DNA of 64,000 bases from Streptomyces sp. NBC_00663 (GTDB lineage Bacteria > Actinomycetota > Actinomycetes > Streptomycetales > Streptomycetaceae). The stretch lies in NCBI RefSeq assembly GCF_036226885.1, contig NZ_CP109027.1:3348001-3412000 (forward strand). Reading direction: 5' to 3'. The translations under genes were made by a program, and so were the position numbers. Below are positions 39,575-49,245 of this stretch, piece after piece. Each line of letters opens with the position of its first letter. Position 1 is the stretch's first letter. The notes under the pieces are model-generated. The model was not told the origin of the DNA. It was given only the letters and a program-made list of their open reading frames with translations, and ran no database searches.

Positions 39575-40431
39575 GAGATGTCCCCGGTGCCGGCGAAGAG
39601 ATCGGTCTCCCGATCCCCGGGTACCCGGTCCCCCCGTACCAACTCGTAGTACTCGGTGGTGAAGACGGGCTGGGCGAGTTCGTTGGAGAGGACGAAGTAG
39701 GGTGCCGCGACCGTGATCTGGGTGGCGTGCGCGGCCATCGCGGCGGCCTTGGCGGCGGCGTGGGCGGTGCCGTCGATCTCGGTGGTGATCCGCTCGTCGG
39801 CCACGACGCCCGGGACGTCGTCGAGGACGCCCGGCTTGTCGAAGGGCAGCCTCGGCAGCGCCTCGGCCAGCCGCTCGAAGGCCTGTTCGCCGACCGTGCG
39901 CGGGACGCGGTTCCAGTAGACCTTGGGGATCGTCCAGCCCGCTTCGGCCGCCAGGTCCGCGGCGCGCATGGCGACGCGGTGGGCCTGGATGTGGTCGGGG
40001 TGGCCGTAGCCGCCGTTCTCGTCGTAGGTCACGAGGACGTGCGGCCGTACCTCCAGGATCACCCGGACGAGAGCGGCGGCGGCCTCGTCGACGTCCGCCC
40101 GCCAGAAGCAGGCGGGGTCGTCGTTGTCGGCGAGGCCCATCATCCCGGAGTCCTGGTAGCGGCCCCGGCCGCCGAGGAGACGGAAGTCCTCGACGCCGAG
40201 TTCGCGCATCGCGGCGGTGAGCTCGCCGAGGCGGTACTCGCCCAGGGCGGTGCCCGACAGGTGCCGCAGCTCCGGCGGAATGACCTCGCCGCGCTCACCG
40301 AGCGTGCAGGTGACCAGGGTCACCCGGGCACCCTCGGCCGCATAGCGAGCCATCGTCGCGCCGTTGTTGATCGACTCGTCGTCCGGGTGCGCGTGCACCA
40401 GGAGGAGGCGTCGGGCCGGTGGTTCCGTCAT
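39571..40431 (-). CDS. mshB: N-acetyl-GlcN-Ins deacetylase, mycothiol biosynthesis
   Basis: 286 residues. LmbE/PIG-L deacetylase fold with zinc motif H-A-H-P-D-D-E near 13-19 and the third ligand in H-P-D-H-I-Q near 144-147. Removes acetyl from GlcNAc-inositol, the second MshA-D step to mycothiol, the actinobacterial thiol. ATG 40431. Coupled by ATGA to the following membrane protein gene. Position matches Rv1170. Confidence 0.93.
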   Translation of the reverse strand: MTEPPARRLLLVHAHPDDESINNGATMARYAAEGARVTLVTCTLGERGEVIPPELRHLSGTALGEYRLGELTAAMRELGVEDFRLLGGRGRYQDSGMMGLADNDDPACFWRADVDEAAAALVRVILEVRPHVLVTYDENGGYGHPDHIQAHRVAMRAADLAAEAGWTIPKVYWNRVPRTVGEQAFERLAEALPRLPFDKPGVLDDVPGVVADERITTEIDGTAHAAAKAAAMAAHATQITVAAPYFVLSNELAQPVFTTEYYELVRGDRVPGDRETDLFAGTGDIS

Positions 40432-40462
40432 GGGACCACCCTAAAGGCGACCTCGGGACGGG

Positions 40463-40657
40463 TCAGAACTTGATGCTGCCGATCATCCCCGCGATGTTCG
40501 TCGTCAGCTCGCTGATCGTCGGCGCCATGGTCGAAGAGGCCAGGTAGAAGCCGAGCAGCATGCAGACGACCGCATGTCCGGCCTTGAGTCCTGACTTCTT
40601 GACCAGCAGGAAGACGATGATCGCCAGCAGCACTACCGCCGAAATCGAGAGCGCCAC
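40463..40657 (-). CDS. Small membrane protein
   Basis: 64 residues with two hydrophobic segments (about 4-18 and 27-46) separated by a basic turn K-K-S-G-L-K. GTG 40657 with an AGGTGAG ribosome site. It is 31 bp upstream of mshB on the same strand. Not recognised; the turn and length fit a two-helix hairpin protein. Confidence 0.65.
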   Translation of the reverse strand: MALSISAVVLLAIIVFLLVKKSGLKAGHAVVCMLLGFYLASSTMAPTISELTTNIAGMIGSIKF

Positions 40658-40835
40658 GGCGGCTCACCTCCAAAGATCCCAAGAGCGCGGGGGGTTCGGA
40701 CCAGGGGGGCAGATAAATCCATACGACAGCCAGCGGGTTCATACCCACTATGCGCTAGTGATCATAACTATCCGTACTCGCGCATCGGTCGGCGCACGGA
40801 CGCACAAGGGGGCGTATGGCCAATATGGTCGGGGC

Positions 40836-42950
40836 ATGACGACGACGTCCGACTCCTTTCCTCGCCGGCACGCCCGCACCCAGCGCTTCACGCTCGGCGC
40901 GCCGCGTGCGTTCACCGTGGCTCCCGACGGTTCCCGTGTCGTGTTCCTGCGCTCGTCCTCCGGTACGGACCGGGCCAGTTCGCTGTGGGTGCTCGACCCC
41001 TCGGACGGCGGGGAGCGCGTGGCGGCCGACCCGCGCGCCCTCCTCGGCGGGTCCACGGAGGATCTCTCGCCGCAGGAGCGGGCGCGGCGCGAACGCAGCC
41101 GGGAGGGCGGCGCCGGGATCGTCGGCTACGCCACCGACGCGGCCGTGGAGTTGGCGTCTTTCGCCTTGTCAGGACGGCTTTTCGCGGCCGAGCTGCGGGC
41201 CGGTACGGCCCGTGAACTCCGGGTCCCGGGACCGGTGATCGACCCCCGCCCCTCCCCCGACGGCCGCTTCGTCGCGTACGTCGCCCAGGGCGCCCTGCGG
41301 GTGGTCGGCGCCGAGGGCGAGGGGGACCGGGCCCTCGCGGAACCGGAGTCGGATCAAGTCACCTACGGTCTCGCCGAGTTCATCGCGGCCGAGGAGATGG
41401 GCCGGTCACGGGGGTTCTGGTGGTCCCCGGAGTCGGACCGGCTGCTGGTGGCGCGCGCGGACGACACGCCGGTGCGGCGCTGGTGGATCTCCGACCCGGC
41501 CCATCCGGAACGTGATCCACAGCACGTCGCGTATCCGAAAGCCGGGACGGCCAACGCGGAGGTCCGGCTGTTCACGGTCGGCCTCGACGGGGCCCGCACG
41601 GAGGTCTCCTGGGACCGGGTCCGCTATCCGTATCTGGCGCATGTGCACTGGTCAGCGGCGAGTGCCCCGCTCCTGCTCGTACAGGCGCGCGACCAGCGCA
41701 GTCAGCTGTTCCTGGCCGTGGACCCGGCCTCGGGGACGACCCGGATGGTGCATGCCGACGAAGATCCAACTTGGCTTGATCTTTTCCCAGGGGTGCCCTG
41801 CTGGAGCCCGTCCGGGCGGCTGGTGCGGATCGCGGACGAGGGTGGCGCGCGGGTCCTCGCGGTGGGCGACCGTCCCCTGACGGGGCCGCAGTTGCACGTC
41901 CGTGCGGTGCTGGACGTGTCCGACGACGACGTGCTGGTCTCGGCGTCGGCCGGGGAGCGGGCGGCGGCGCCCGAGACCGGCGAGGTGCATGTGTACCGGG
42001 TCAACGAGCTCGGGGTGGAGCGGGTCTCGCAGGAGCCGGGGGTGCACTCGGCGGTGCGGGCCGGGGGCGTGAGCGTACTGGTCTCGGCGGTGCCGGGGCG
42101 GCCCGGGTCCGTGGCGCAGGTGCTGCGGGACGGGAAGCCGACGGCGACGATCACCTCGTACGCCGAAGATCCCGGTATGTCCCCGCGCCTGACGCTGACC
42201 GAGGGGGGCGCACGGCGGATCCCGTGCGCCGTGCTGTTGCCTCGGGACCACCAAGGGGATGAGCGTCTTCCGGTTTTGCTGGATCCGTACGGGGGACCGC
42301 ACGGTCCGCGCGTCCTCGCGGCCCACAACGCGCACCTCACCAGCCAGTGGTTCGCCGACCAGGGTTTCGCGGTCGTGGTCGCGGACGGCCGGGGCACCCC
42401 GGGCCGTTCACCGGCCTGGGAGAAGGCGATCCGCGACGACTTCACGGTGTCCCTGGACGACCAGGTGGAGGCGGTGCGGGACCTGGCGGAGCGCTACCCG
42501 CTGGACCTGGACCGGGTGGCGATCCGGGGCTGGTCGTACGGCGGCTGGCTGGCGGGGCTGGCGGTCCTGCGCCGCCCCGACGTCTTCCACGCCGGGATCG
42601 CGGGCGCTCCGGTGACGGACTGGCGGCTGTACGACACCCACTACACGGAGCGGTACCTGGGCGATCCCGGTACGGCACCGGAGGTGTACGCCAAGAGCTC
42701 CCTGCTGACGGACGAGGGCCTGTCCGCCCCCGCCGAGCCGCACCGCCCGCTGATGATCGTGCACGGCACCGCAGACGACAACGTGGTCTTCGCCCACGCC
42801 CTGCGCCTGTCCTCGGCGCTCCTCGCCGCGGGCCGCCCGCACGAGGTGCTGCCCCTGTCCGGGGTGACCCACATGACCCCGCAGGAGGAGGTCGCGGAGA
42901 ACCTGCTGCTGCTCCAGGTGGACTTCCTGAAGCGGTCGTTGGGGCTGTAG
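40836..42950 (+). CDS. S9-family prolyl oligopeptidase (DPP-IV type)
   Basis: 704 residues. An N-terminal beta-propeller (about 10-440) covers a catalytic alpha/beta hydrolase domain with G-W-S-Y-G-G near 567-572 (Ser569), the Asp segment G-T-A-D-D-N near 645 and His in G-V-T-H-M near 678. It cuts after proline in short peptides and appears cytoplasmic, with no signal peptide. It lies beside two oligopeptide importers, so it may process imported peptides. ATG 40836. A strong terminator follows. Confidence 0.9.
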   Translation: MTTTSDSFPRRHARTQRFTLGAPRAFTVAPDGSRVVFLRSSSGTDRASSLWVLDPSDGGERVAADPRALLGGSTEDLSPQERARRERSREGGAGIVGYATDAAVELASFALSGRLFAAELRAGTARELRVPGPVIDPRPSPDGRFVAYVAQGALRVVGAEGEGDRALAEPESDQVTYGLAEFIAAEEMGRSRGFWWSPESDRLLVARADDTPVRRWWISDPAHPERDPQHVAYPKAGTANAEVRLFTVGLDGARTEVSWDRVRYPYLAHVHWSAASAPLLLVQARDQRSQLFLAVDPASGTTRMVHADEDPTWLDLFPGVPCWSPSGRLVRIADEGGARVLAVGDRPLTGPQLHVRAVLDVSDDDVLVSASAGERAAAPETGEVHVYRVNELGVERVSQEPGVHSAVRAGGVSVLVSAVPGRPGSVAQVLRDGKPTATITSYAEDPGMSPRLTLTEGGARRIPCAVLLPRDHQGDERLPVLLDPYGGPHGPRVLAAHNAHLTSQWFADQGFAVVVADGRGTPGRSPAWEKAIRDDFTVSLDDQVEAVRDLAERYPLDLDRVAIRGWSYGGWLAGLAVLRRPDVFHAGIAGAPVTDWRLYDTHYTERYLGDPGTAPEVYAKSSLLTDEGLSAPAEPHRPLMIVHGTADDNVVFAHALRLSSALLAAGRPHEVLPLSGVTHMTPQEEVAENLLLLQVDFLKRSLGL

Positions 42951-42965
42951 GAGGCCGGGTACGGC

Positions 42966-43001
42966 AACGGGCCGGGACGACATGGCGCGTCCCGGCCCGT
43001 T
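42966..43001. terminator. Bidirectional hairpin after the S9 peptidase
   Basis: A perfect 14-bp stem (42966-42979 with 42988-43001) serves the peptidase and the convergent oligopeptide operon. Confidence 0.9.
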
Positions 43002-43080
43002 TACGGCACCCGCACGGCCGTACGTTGTTCAGCCTGACGCGTCCGTATATCGGAACCGGGTCAGCCAAGTTGCCTCCGTG

Positions 43081-44118
43081 TTACTCCGGCTCCTCGGGTG
43101 GCACCACCTGCATCTCCTCCGCGAAATGGCAGGCCGAGTCATGGGCCGCCGGGCCCGGCAGGAGGCGGAACTCGCTCGGGACCGCCAGGGCCGGCACCTC
43201 CATGGCGCAGCGTTCCTGGGCCTTCCAGCAGCGGGTGCGGAAGCGGCAGCCGGAGGGGATGTTGGTCGGGGAGGGGACGTCGCCGGACAGGATGATGCGT
43301 TCGCGGTGTTCGCGGGCCTCGGGGTCGGGGACCGGGACCGCGGAGAGCAGGGCCTGGGTGTAGGGGTGGGTGGGGTGGTCGTAGATCTCCGCGTCCCTGC
43401 CGATCTCCACGATCCGGCCGAGGTACATGACCCCGACGCGGTCCGAGATGTGGCGGACGATCGAGAGATCGTGGGCGATGAAGATGTAGGAGAGGTCGAA
43501 CTCGTTCTGGAGGCTGTCCATCAGGTTGATGACCTGTGCCTGGACCGAGACGTCGAGCGCGGAGACCGGCTCGTCGGCGACGATCACCTCCGGGCGCAGG
43601 GCCAGGCCCCGTGCGATGCCGATGCGTTGGCGCTGGCCGCCGGAGAACTGGTGCGGATAGCGGTTGATGTACTCGGGGTTGAGACCGACGACGTCCAGGA
43701 GGTCCTGGACCTTGCGTCTGCGGTCGCCCTTGGGGGCCACCTCGGGGTGGATGTCGTAGGGCTCGCCGATGATGTCGCCGACCGTCATCCGGGGGTTGAG
43801 GGAGGTGTAGGGGTCCTGGAACACCATCTGGATGTTGCGGCGCACCGACTTGAGCGCCTTGCCGGACAGCTTGGTGATGTCCTCGCCCTTGTACTTGATC
43901 GAGCCGGCGGTCGGCTGCTCAAGGTTGACCAGCATCTTGGCGACCGTTGACTTGCCGCAGCCGGACTCCCCGACGATCCCGAGCGTCTCTCCACTGTTGA
44001 GGGTGAAGTCCACACCGTCGACCGCCTTGACGGCACCGACCTGCTTCTTGAACAGCACACCCTGGGTCAACGGGTAGTGCTTGACCAGTCCACTCACTTC
44101 CAGGATCGGCTCAGCCAT
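43081..44118 (-). CDS. Oligopeptide ABC transporter ATPase (OppF/DppF)
   Basis: 345 residues with Walker [10 protein letters not shown] near 50, signature S-G-G-Q-R-Q-R near 161, Walker B near 180 and the peptide-importer C-terminal motif C-R-F-R-T-R-C-W-K near 304-312. Overlaps the OppD gene by 8 bp. Last gene of the leftward five-gene operon. Confidence 0.93.
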   Translation of the reverse strand: MAEPILEVSGLVKHYPLTQGVLFKKQVGAVKAVDGVDFTLNSGETLGIVGESGCGKSTVAKMLVNLEQPTAGSIKYKGEDITKLSGKALKSVRRNIQMVFQDPYTSLNPRMTVGDIIGEPYDIHPEVAPKGDRRRKVQDLLDVVGLNPEYINRYPHQFSGGQRQRIGIARGLALRPEVIVADEPVSALDVSVQAQVINLMDSLQNEFDLSYIFIAHDLSIVRHISDRVGVMYLGRIVEIGRDAEIYDHPTHPYTQALLSAVPVPDPEAREHRERIILSGDVPSPTNIPSGCRFRTRCWKAQERCAMEVPALAVPSEFRLLPGPAAHDSACHFAEEMQVVPPEEPE

Positions 44119-45085
44119 TGAGGCACTCCCTCCAGAAGTGACAGGCGCTCGTCCGGTCCTGCGACACCTCGTACAGCGGGGGTTCGTCCGTCCTGCACAC
44201 GTCCTGGGCCATCGGGCAGCGCGGGTGGAACGCGCAACCCGGCGGGATGTCCATCAGGTTCGGCGGCAGCCCCTTGATCGCGTACAGCTCCTGGCCCTTC
44301 TGATCCAGGCGCGGGATGGAGTCCAGCAGGCCGCGCGTGTAGGGGTGCGCCGGGGCCTTGTAGATGTCGTGCACCGGCGCCTGCTCGACGATGCGGCCCG
44401 CGTACATCACCGCGATCCGGTCGGCGACGTCGGCGACCACACCGAGGTCGTGGGTGATGAGGATGAGCCCCATGTTGAACTCGCGCTGCAACTCCGCGAG
44501 CAGCTCCATCACCTGGGCCTGGACGGTGACGTCGAGGGCCGTGGTCGGTTCGTCGGCGATGATCAGGGCCGGTTCCAGGGCCATCGCCATCGCGATCATG
44601 ATGCGTTGGCGCATGCCGCCGGAGAACTGGTGCGGGTACTGCTTGACCCGCTCCTTCGCCGCCGGGATGCGCACCCGGTCCATCAGCTCGATCGCCTTGG
44701 CCCGCGCGTCCTTCTTCGACATGCCCCGGTGGACCACGAACATCTCACCGAGCTGATCGCCCACGGACAGCACCGGGTTCAGCGAGGACAGCGCGTCCTG
44801 GAAGATCATCGCCATCTCGGCACCACGGACCTTGCGCCGCTCCTCCTCCTTGAGCTTCAGCAGGTCCTTGCCCTGGAAGAGGATCTCGCCGCCCGCGATC
44901 CGCCCCGGCGGCATGTCGAGAATGCCCATGATCGCCTGAGCGGTCACGGACTTCCCGGACCCGGACTCCCCGAGCACGGCCAGGGTCTCCCCCGCGTCCA
45001 CGGCATAGTCGACCCCGTTGACGGCTTTGGCGACCCCGTCCCGGGTCTTGAACTCCACGTGCAGATCACGCACTTCGAGCAGCAC
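44111..45085 (-). CDS. Oligopeptide ABC transporter ATPase (OppD/DppD)
   Basis: 324 residues: Walker A G-E-S-G-S-G-K-S near 37, signature S-G-G-M-R-Q-R near 152, and an OppD-type C-terminus (P-G-C-A-F-H-P-R-C-P). Pairs with the OppF-type ATPase. A 161-bp gap with no obvious terminator separates it from the upstream permease gene. Confidence 0.93.
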   Translation of the reverse strand: MLLEVRDLHVEFKTRDGVAKAVNGVDYAVDAGETLAVLGESGSGKSVTAQAIMGILDMPPGRIAGGEILFQGKDLLKLKEEERRKVRGAEMAMIFQDALSSLNPVLSVGDQLGEMFVVHRGMSKKDARAKAIELMDRVRIPAAKERVKQYPHQFSGGMRQRIMIAMAMALEPALIIADEPTTALDVTVQAQVMELLAELQREFNMGLILITHDLGVVADVADRIAVMYAGRIVEQAPVHDIYKAPAHPYTRGLLDSIPRLDQKGQELYAIKGLPPNLMDIPPGCAFHPRCPMAQDVCRTDEPPLYEVSQDRTSACHFWRECLNG

Positions 45086-45246
45086 GATTCACCTCAGTCT
45101 GGGGTCGGGGGCAAGCGCGACGCGCCACCGGTACGGTCGCCAGCGGTGCGAGCCCCGCGCGGTGGCGGCGTTCTTCCCGCGCTCTCGCCATCTCCCCCGC
45201 GCTCACGGTCTCCCGCACGCTCATGACTCCCCGCACCCGCACGCCC

Positions 45247-46218
45247 TCACCTCAGCTTCGGGTCGAGGGCGTCGCGGACCGCGTCGCCGAGCATGATGAA
45301 CGCGAGGACGGTGAGGGCGAGGGCGCCGGCGGGCCACAGGAGCATGTGGGGGGCCTGGCGGATGTAGGCGGAGGCCGCGGAGATGTCGATGCCCCAGCTG
45401 ACGGTGGGGGGTTTGAGGCCCACGCCCAGGTAGGAGAGCGTCGCTTCCAGGGCGATGTAGGTGCCGAGCGCGATGGTCGCGACCACGATCACCGGGGCCA
45501 CCGCGTTGGGGGCGATGTGGCGGAGCAGCTGGCGGGAGTTGGAGGCGCCCAGGGCACGCGCGGCCTGCACGTAGTCGTTCTGTTTCGCCGTGATGACCGA
45601 GCCTCTCGCGATGCGGGAGATCTGCGGCCAGCCCAGCAGCACCATGAAGCCGATCACCGGCCAGACCGTGTTGCTGGTGACCACGGAGAGGAGGACCAGG
45701 CCGCCCAGGACGACGGGGATCGCGAAGAACACGTCGGTGATGCGGGACAGGATCGAGTCCCAGAAGCCGCCGAAGAAGCCGGCCAGGCCGCCGAGGACCG
45801 AGCCCAGGAGGGCGACCCCGAGCGTGGCGCAGACGCCGACCGTGACGGACGTACGGGCGCCGTAGACGGTGCGGGTGTAGACGTCGCAGCCCTGGCCGTC
45901 GAAGCCGAACGGGTGTCCGGGCTGGGAGCCCTCCTGTGCTTTGGCCAGGTCGCACTTGAGCGGGTTGCCGGAGGCGATCAGGGACGGCCAGAGGGAGATG
46001 ACGACCAGGAAGAGGATGACCAGGCCCGAGATGATGAAGACCGGGTTGCGGCGCAGGTCGCGCCAGGCGTCCGACCAGAGCGAGCGGGGCTTGCCCTGGG
46101 GTCCTCCCGACGGGCCGGGCCCCTTCTCCAGCGTGGTCGCCTCGCTGACCGCGAGGTCCATGGCGCCACCCATGCCGGTCCCGGCGATCGCGCCCTCGGG
46201 CTCCTGGGATTCAGGCAT
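45247..46218 (-). CDS. Oligopeptide ABC transporter permease (OppC/DppC)
   Basis: 323 residues. A cytoplasmic N-terminal extension of about 60 residues precedes six membrane helices and the BPD EAA loop (Q-A-A-R-A-L-G-A-S near 216). ATG 46218 overlaps the OppB stop by 8 bp (ATGCCTGA). Confidence 0.92.
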   Translation of the reverse strand: MPESQEPEGAIAGTGMGGAMDLAVSEATTLEKGPGPSGGPQGKPRSLWSDAWRDLRRNPVFIISGLVILFLVVISLWPSLIASGNPLKCDLAKAQEGSQPGHPFGFDGQGCDVYTRTVYGARTSVTVGVCATLGVALLGSVLGGLAGFFGGFWDSILSRITDVFFAIPVVLGGLVLLSVVTSNTVWPVIGFMVLLGWPQISRIARGSVITAKQNDYVQAARALGASNSRQLLRHIAPNAVAPVIVVATIALGTYIALEATLSYLGVGLKPPTVSWGIDISAASAYIRQAPHMLLWPAGALALTVLAFIMLGDAVRDALDPKLR

Positions 46219-47134
46219 AGCGGATCCTCGGGTCGAGTACGGCGTACAGGAGGTCGACGAGCAGGTTGGCGACCAGGAAGACCAGCACGAGGACGGTGAC
46301 GAAGCCGACCACCGTCTGGGTGTTCTGGCGCAGGATGCCCTGGTAGAGCTGGTAGCCGACGCCATGGATGTTGAAGATCCGCTCGGTGACGATCGCGCCG
46401 CCCATCAGCGCGCCGATGTCGGTGCCGATGAAGGTGACCACCGGGATCAGTGAGTTGCGCAGGAGGTGGCGGGTGATGACCCGCCGTCGCGGGAGGCCCT
46501 TCGCCACCGCCGTACGGACGTAGTCGCTCCGTCTGTTCTCCGCGATCGACGTCCGGGTCAGCCGGGTCACGTAGGCCAGCGACACCGACGCCAGCACCAG
46601 GCCCGGCACGATCAGCTCGCTGAACGTGGCGTCCGTGGACACCGACGGTTTGATCCAGCCCCACTCGACGCCGAGGAGGAGCTGGAGCAGCAGGCCGGTG
46701 ACGAAGGTCGGGACCGAGATCACGACGAGCGTCAGCATCAGCACCGAGGTGTCGACGGGCTTGCCGCGGCGCAGGCCCGTGACGACACCCAGCGTGATGC
46801 CGATGACGATCTCGAAGAGGATCGCGACGATCGTCAGGCGGATCGTCACGGGGAACGCCGTCGACATCAGCTCGGTGACCTTCTGCCCGTTGAACGCGGT
46901 GCCGAAGTCGCCGGTGAAGACGTTCCCCATGTAGGTCAGGTACTGCTGCCAGACCGGCTTGTCGAGGCCGAACTCCTTCTCCAGCTGGGCGGCGGTGGCG
47001 GCGTCGCACTGCCGGTCGCCGCACAGGCCCGCGATGGGGTCGCCCATCACGTTGACCATGAGGAAGATGAGGAGCGTGGCGCCGATGAACACCGGGATCA
47101 TCTGGAGCAGACGCCGGACGACGTAGCGTCCCAT
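46211..47134 (-). CDS. Oligopeptide ABC transporter permease (OppB/DppB)
   Basis: 307 residues, the OppB N-terminus (R-Y-V-V-R-R-L-L-Q-M-I-P-V-F) with six helices and an EAA loop (V-R-T-A-V-A-K-G-L). Begins 6 bp after the binding-protein stop. Confidence 0.92.
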   Translation of the reverse strand: MGRYVVRRLLQMIPVFIGATLLIFLMVNVMGDPIAGLCGDRQCDAATAAQLEKEFGLDKPVWQQYLTYMGNVFTGDFGTAFNGQKVTELMSTAFPVTIRLTIVAILFEIVIGITLGVVTGLRRGKPVDTSVLMLTLVVISVPTFVTGLLLQLLLGVEWGWIKPSVSTDATFSELIVPGLVLASVSLAYVTRLTRTSIAENRRSDYVRTAVAKGLPRRRVITRHLLRNSLIPVVTFIGTDIGALMGGAIVTERIFNIHGVGYQLYQGILRQNTQTVVGFVTVLVLVFLVANLLVDLLYAVLDPRIRYA

Positions 47135-47140
47135 GGCGGG

Positions 47141-48781
47141 TCAGCTGACCTTGATCTCGTTGTAGACCGGGACGCTGAACGGGTTGAGTTTGACGTTGGA
47201 CAGCCGCTCCGAGTAGCCGGCGCTGCCGTTCTGGTACCAGAGCGGGATCGCGCCCATGTTGTCCCGCAGCACCTTCTCGGCGTCCTGGAACGTGGAGACG
47301 GCCTTGGCGGTGTCGGTCTCGGCGTTGGCCTCGTCGACGAGCTTGTCGAAGTCCTTGTTGGACCACTTGCCGTCGTTGGAGGAGGCGTTGGTGTAGTAGA
47401 GCGGCTGGAGGAAGTTCTGGATGAGCGGGTAGTCCATCTGCCAGCCGGCCCGGAAGGGGCCGCTCATCTTCTTCGCGGTGATCTGGTTGCGGAAGTCGGC
47501 GAAGGTGCCGACCGGGTTGCCGACGCAGGCCTTGTCGTTGTCGAGCGCGTTGTTGATGGAGTTGCACACCGCGTCCACCCACTGCTTGTGCGAGCCCGTG
47601 TCCGCGTTGTACGTGATCTTGACCTGGCCGCCGGGGAGGCCGCCCCCCTCCTCGATGAGCTTCTTGGCGGCGTCGGGGTCGTATTCACAGGCGTCCCCGC
47701 ACAGCCCCTTCTTGAAGCCGCCGGCCTCGCCGAGGACCGGAGAGGTCCAGTCGGAGGCGGGGGTGCGGGTGTCATTGAAGATGGTCTTGGTGATCTGGTC
47801 CCGGTTGATCGCCCGGGACAGTCCCGTGCGGACCTTCTCCATGCCCGCCTTGCTCCAGTTCTTGTCGTAGAACGGGAAGGCGAGGGTCTGGATGATGCCG
47901 GCCGGGGTGTTGAGGTAGCGGTCGCCGAGGTCGGCCTGGACGTTCTTGAGCTGGGCGGCGGGGACGTCGTCGACGAGGTCGAGGTTGCCGGCCATGAGAT
48001 CGGTGTAGGCGGTGTTGTTGTCGGTGTAGACCTTGAGGGTCACGCCGCCGTTCTGCGCCTTGTCCTCGCCGGGGTAGCCGTCCCACTTCTTCAGGCTCAT
48101 CTGGGAGCCCTTGGTGTACGAGTCGATGGTGTACGGGCCGTTGCCGACCGGCTTCTTCAGCCAGCCGTCGTGGTCGGTGAAGAAGGCCTGCGGGAGCGGG
48201 GCGTAGGCCGGGTAGCCGAGGGTGTCGGGGAAGGTCGAGAACTTCTGGTTGAGCTTGACGGTGAAGGTCAGGTCGCCGGTGAGCTTCAGACCGGAGAGCG
48301 TCTGCGCGGTCTGCTTGCCGCCGTCCTCGGGGTGGACCTTGTCGTAGCCGTCGATGTACCCGAAGAAGTACGCGTTCTTCTGGTTGTTCTTGAGGCTGGC
48401 CCCGTAGTTCCAGGCGTCGACGAAGGACTTGGCGGTGACCTTCTCGCCGTTGGAGAAGGTCCAGCCGTCCTTGACGGTGACGGTGAAGTTCTGCGAGTCG
48501 CTGGTCTCGATCTTGTCGGCCAGCATGTCCTCGGCCTTACCGGTCTCCGGGTTGTACTTCTTCAGGGACCGGAAGATCATGTCGAGCACCTTGCCGCCCT
48601 GCACCTCGTTGGTGTTGGCCGGCTCCAACGGGTTCTGCGGGTCGCCCCAGGAGGCGCTGAGCGTCGCGCTGCTGTCGCCACTGCCGCCGCCGCTGTCGCT
48701 GTCCCCACCTCCGCAGGCCGTCGCCGCGAGGGCTACCGCCGCCGCGCATGCGGCCCACTTGGCGTGCGTGGCTCCACGCAT
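47141..48781 (-). CDS. Oligopeptide-binding lipoprotein (SBP family 5)
   Basis: 546 residues. A Sec lipoprotein signal ends A-A-T-A-C (Cys23) and is followed by Gly/Ser/Asp linker and the family-5 peptide-binding domain. Predicted to be membrane-anchored outside and to deliver peptides to the permeases. First gene of the leftward operon; AGGAGG lies just upstream of ATG 48781. Divergent from the second operon. Confidence 0.92.
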   Translation of the reverse strand: MRGATHAKWAACAAAVALAATACGGGDSDSGGGSGDSSATLSASWGDPQNPLEPANTNEVQGGKVLDMIFRSLKKYNPETGKAEDMLADKIETSDSQNFTVTVKDGWTFSNGEKVTAKSFVDAWNYGASLKNNQKNAYFFGYIDGYDKVHPEDGGKQTAQTLSGLKLTGDLTFTVKLNQKFSTFPDTLGYPAYAPLPQAFFTDHDGWLKKPVGNGPYTIDSYTKGSQMSLKKWDGYPGEDKAQNGGVTLKVYTDNNTAYTDLMAGNLDLVDDVPAAQLKNVQADLGDRYLNTPAGIIQTLAFPFYDKNWSKAGMEKVRTGLSRAINRDQITKTIFNDTRTPASDWTSPVLGEAGGFKKGLCGDACEYDPDAAKKLIEEGGGLPGGQVKITYNADTGSHKQWVDAVCNSINNALDNDKACVGNPVGTFADFRNQITAKKMSGPFRAGWQMDYPLIQNFLQPLYYTNASSNDGKWSNKDFDKLVDEANAETDTAKAVSTFQDAEKVLRDNMGAIPLWYQNGSAGYSERLSNVKLNPFSVPVYNEIKVS

Positions 48782-49245
48782 GGAGTGCCTCCTGATTGAC
48801 TGCGCTGATCCGTTACCGCCAAATATCGACGTAAATCAGGCAAACCGCACACGTATTGAGCCCTTTAGGGGAACGGGTGGAGACCTCCCGGGAACGTCCG
48901 ACCTCTCCGTCAATGGATCTTGCGTGTAGTGCGCAATGGATCTTCACGTTCCGATACAGAACCGTTGGATTGCGACCCGCCTATGTACGGATTTCGACAC
49001 GCCACAGTCCGCATATCGAACTCATTGCCCGATTGGGGCAGTTGGCCCGATGTAAAACACGGATCGATCACGAGGCGCTACACGCGTAGCTACAGATTGG
49101 TCAAGCTCGGGTAAAGAAAGTAAAGAGAAACCCAAGTCGACCGAGAATTTATTGACCTTGAATGAATTGCGTTGAAAAAGTCCGGCGTAGCCCGTAGGGG
49201 AGTGCCCTGCGGAGTCATCAGACCCTCCCTTGGGCCAGGAGCACC
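48782..49245. promoter_or_regulatory. 464-bp divergent control region of two oligopeptide operons
   Basis: Contains no gene. It is clearly more AT-rich than the rest, especially 49090-49180. CCCTTTAGGGG is at 48861-48871. A TTGACC at 49152-49157 could be a -35 element but no matching -10 is convincing. Both operons must be controlled here. Confidence 0.5.

Noticed and set aside
46466..48799. 777-codon plus-strand frame opposite oligopeptide genes
   Set aside because: Shadow of the binding protein and permease on the minus strand.
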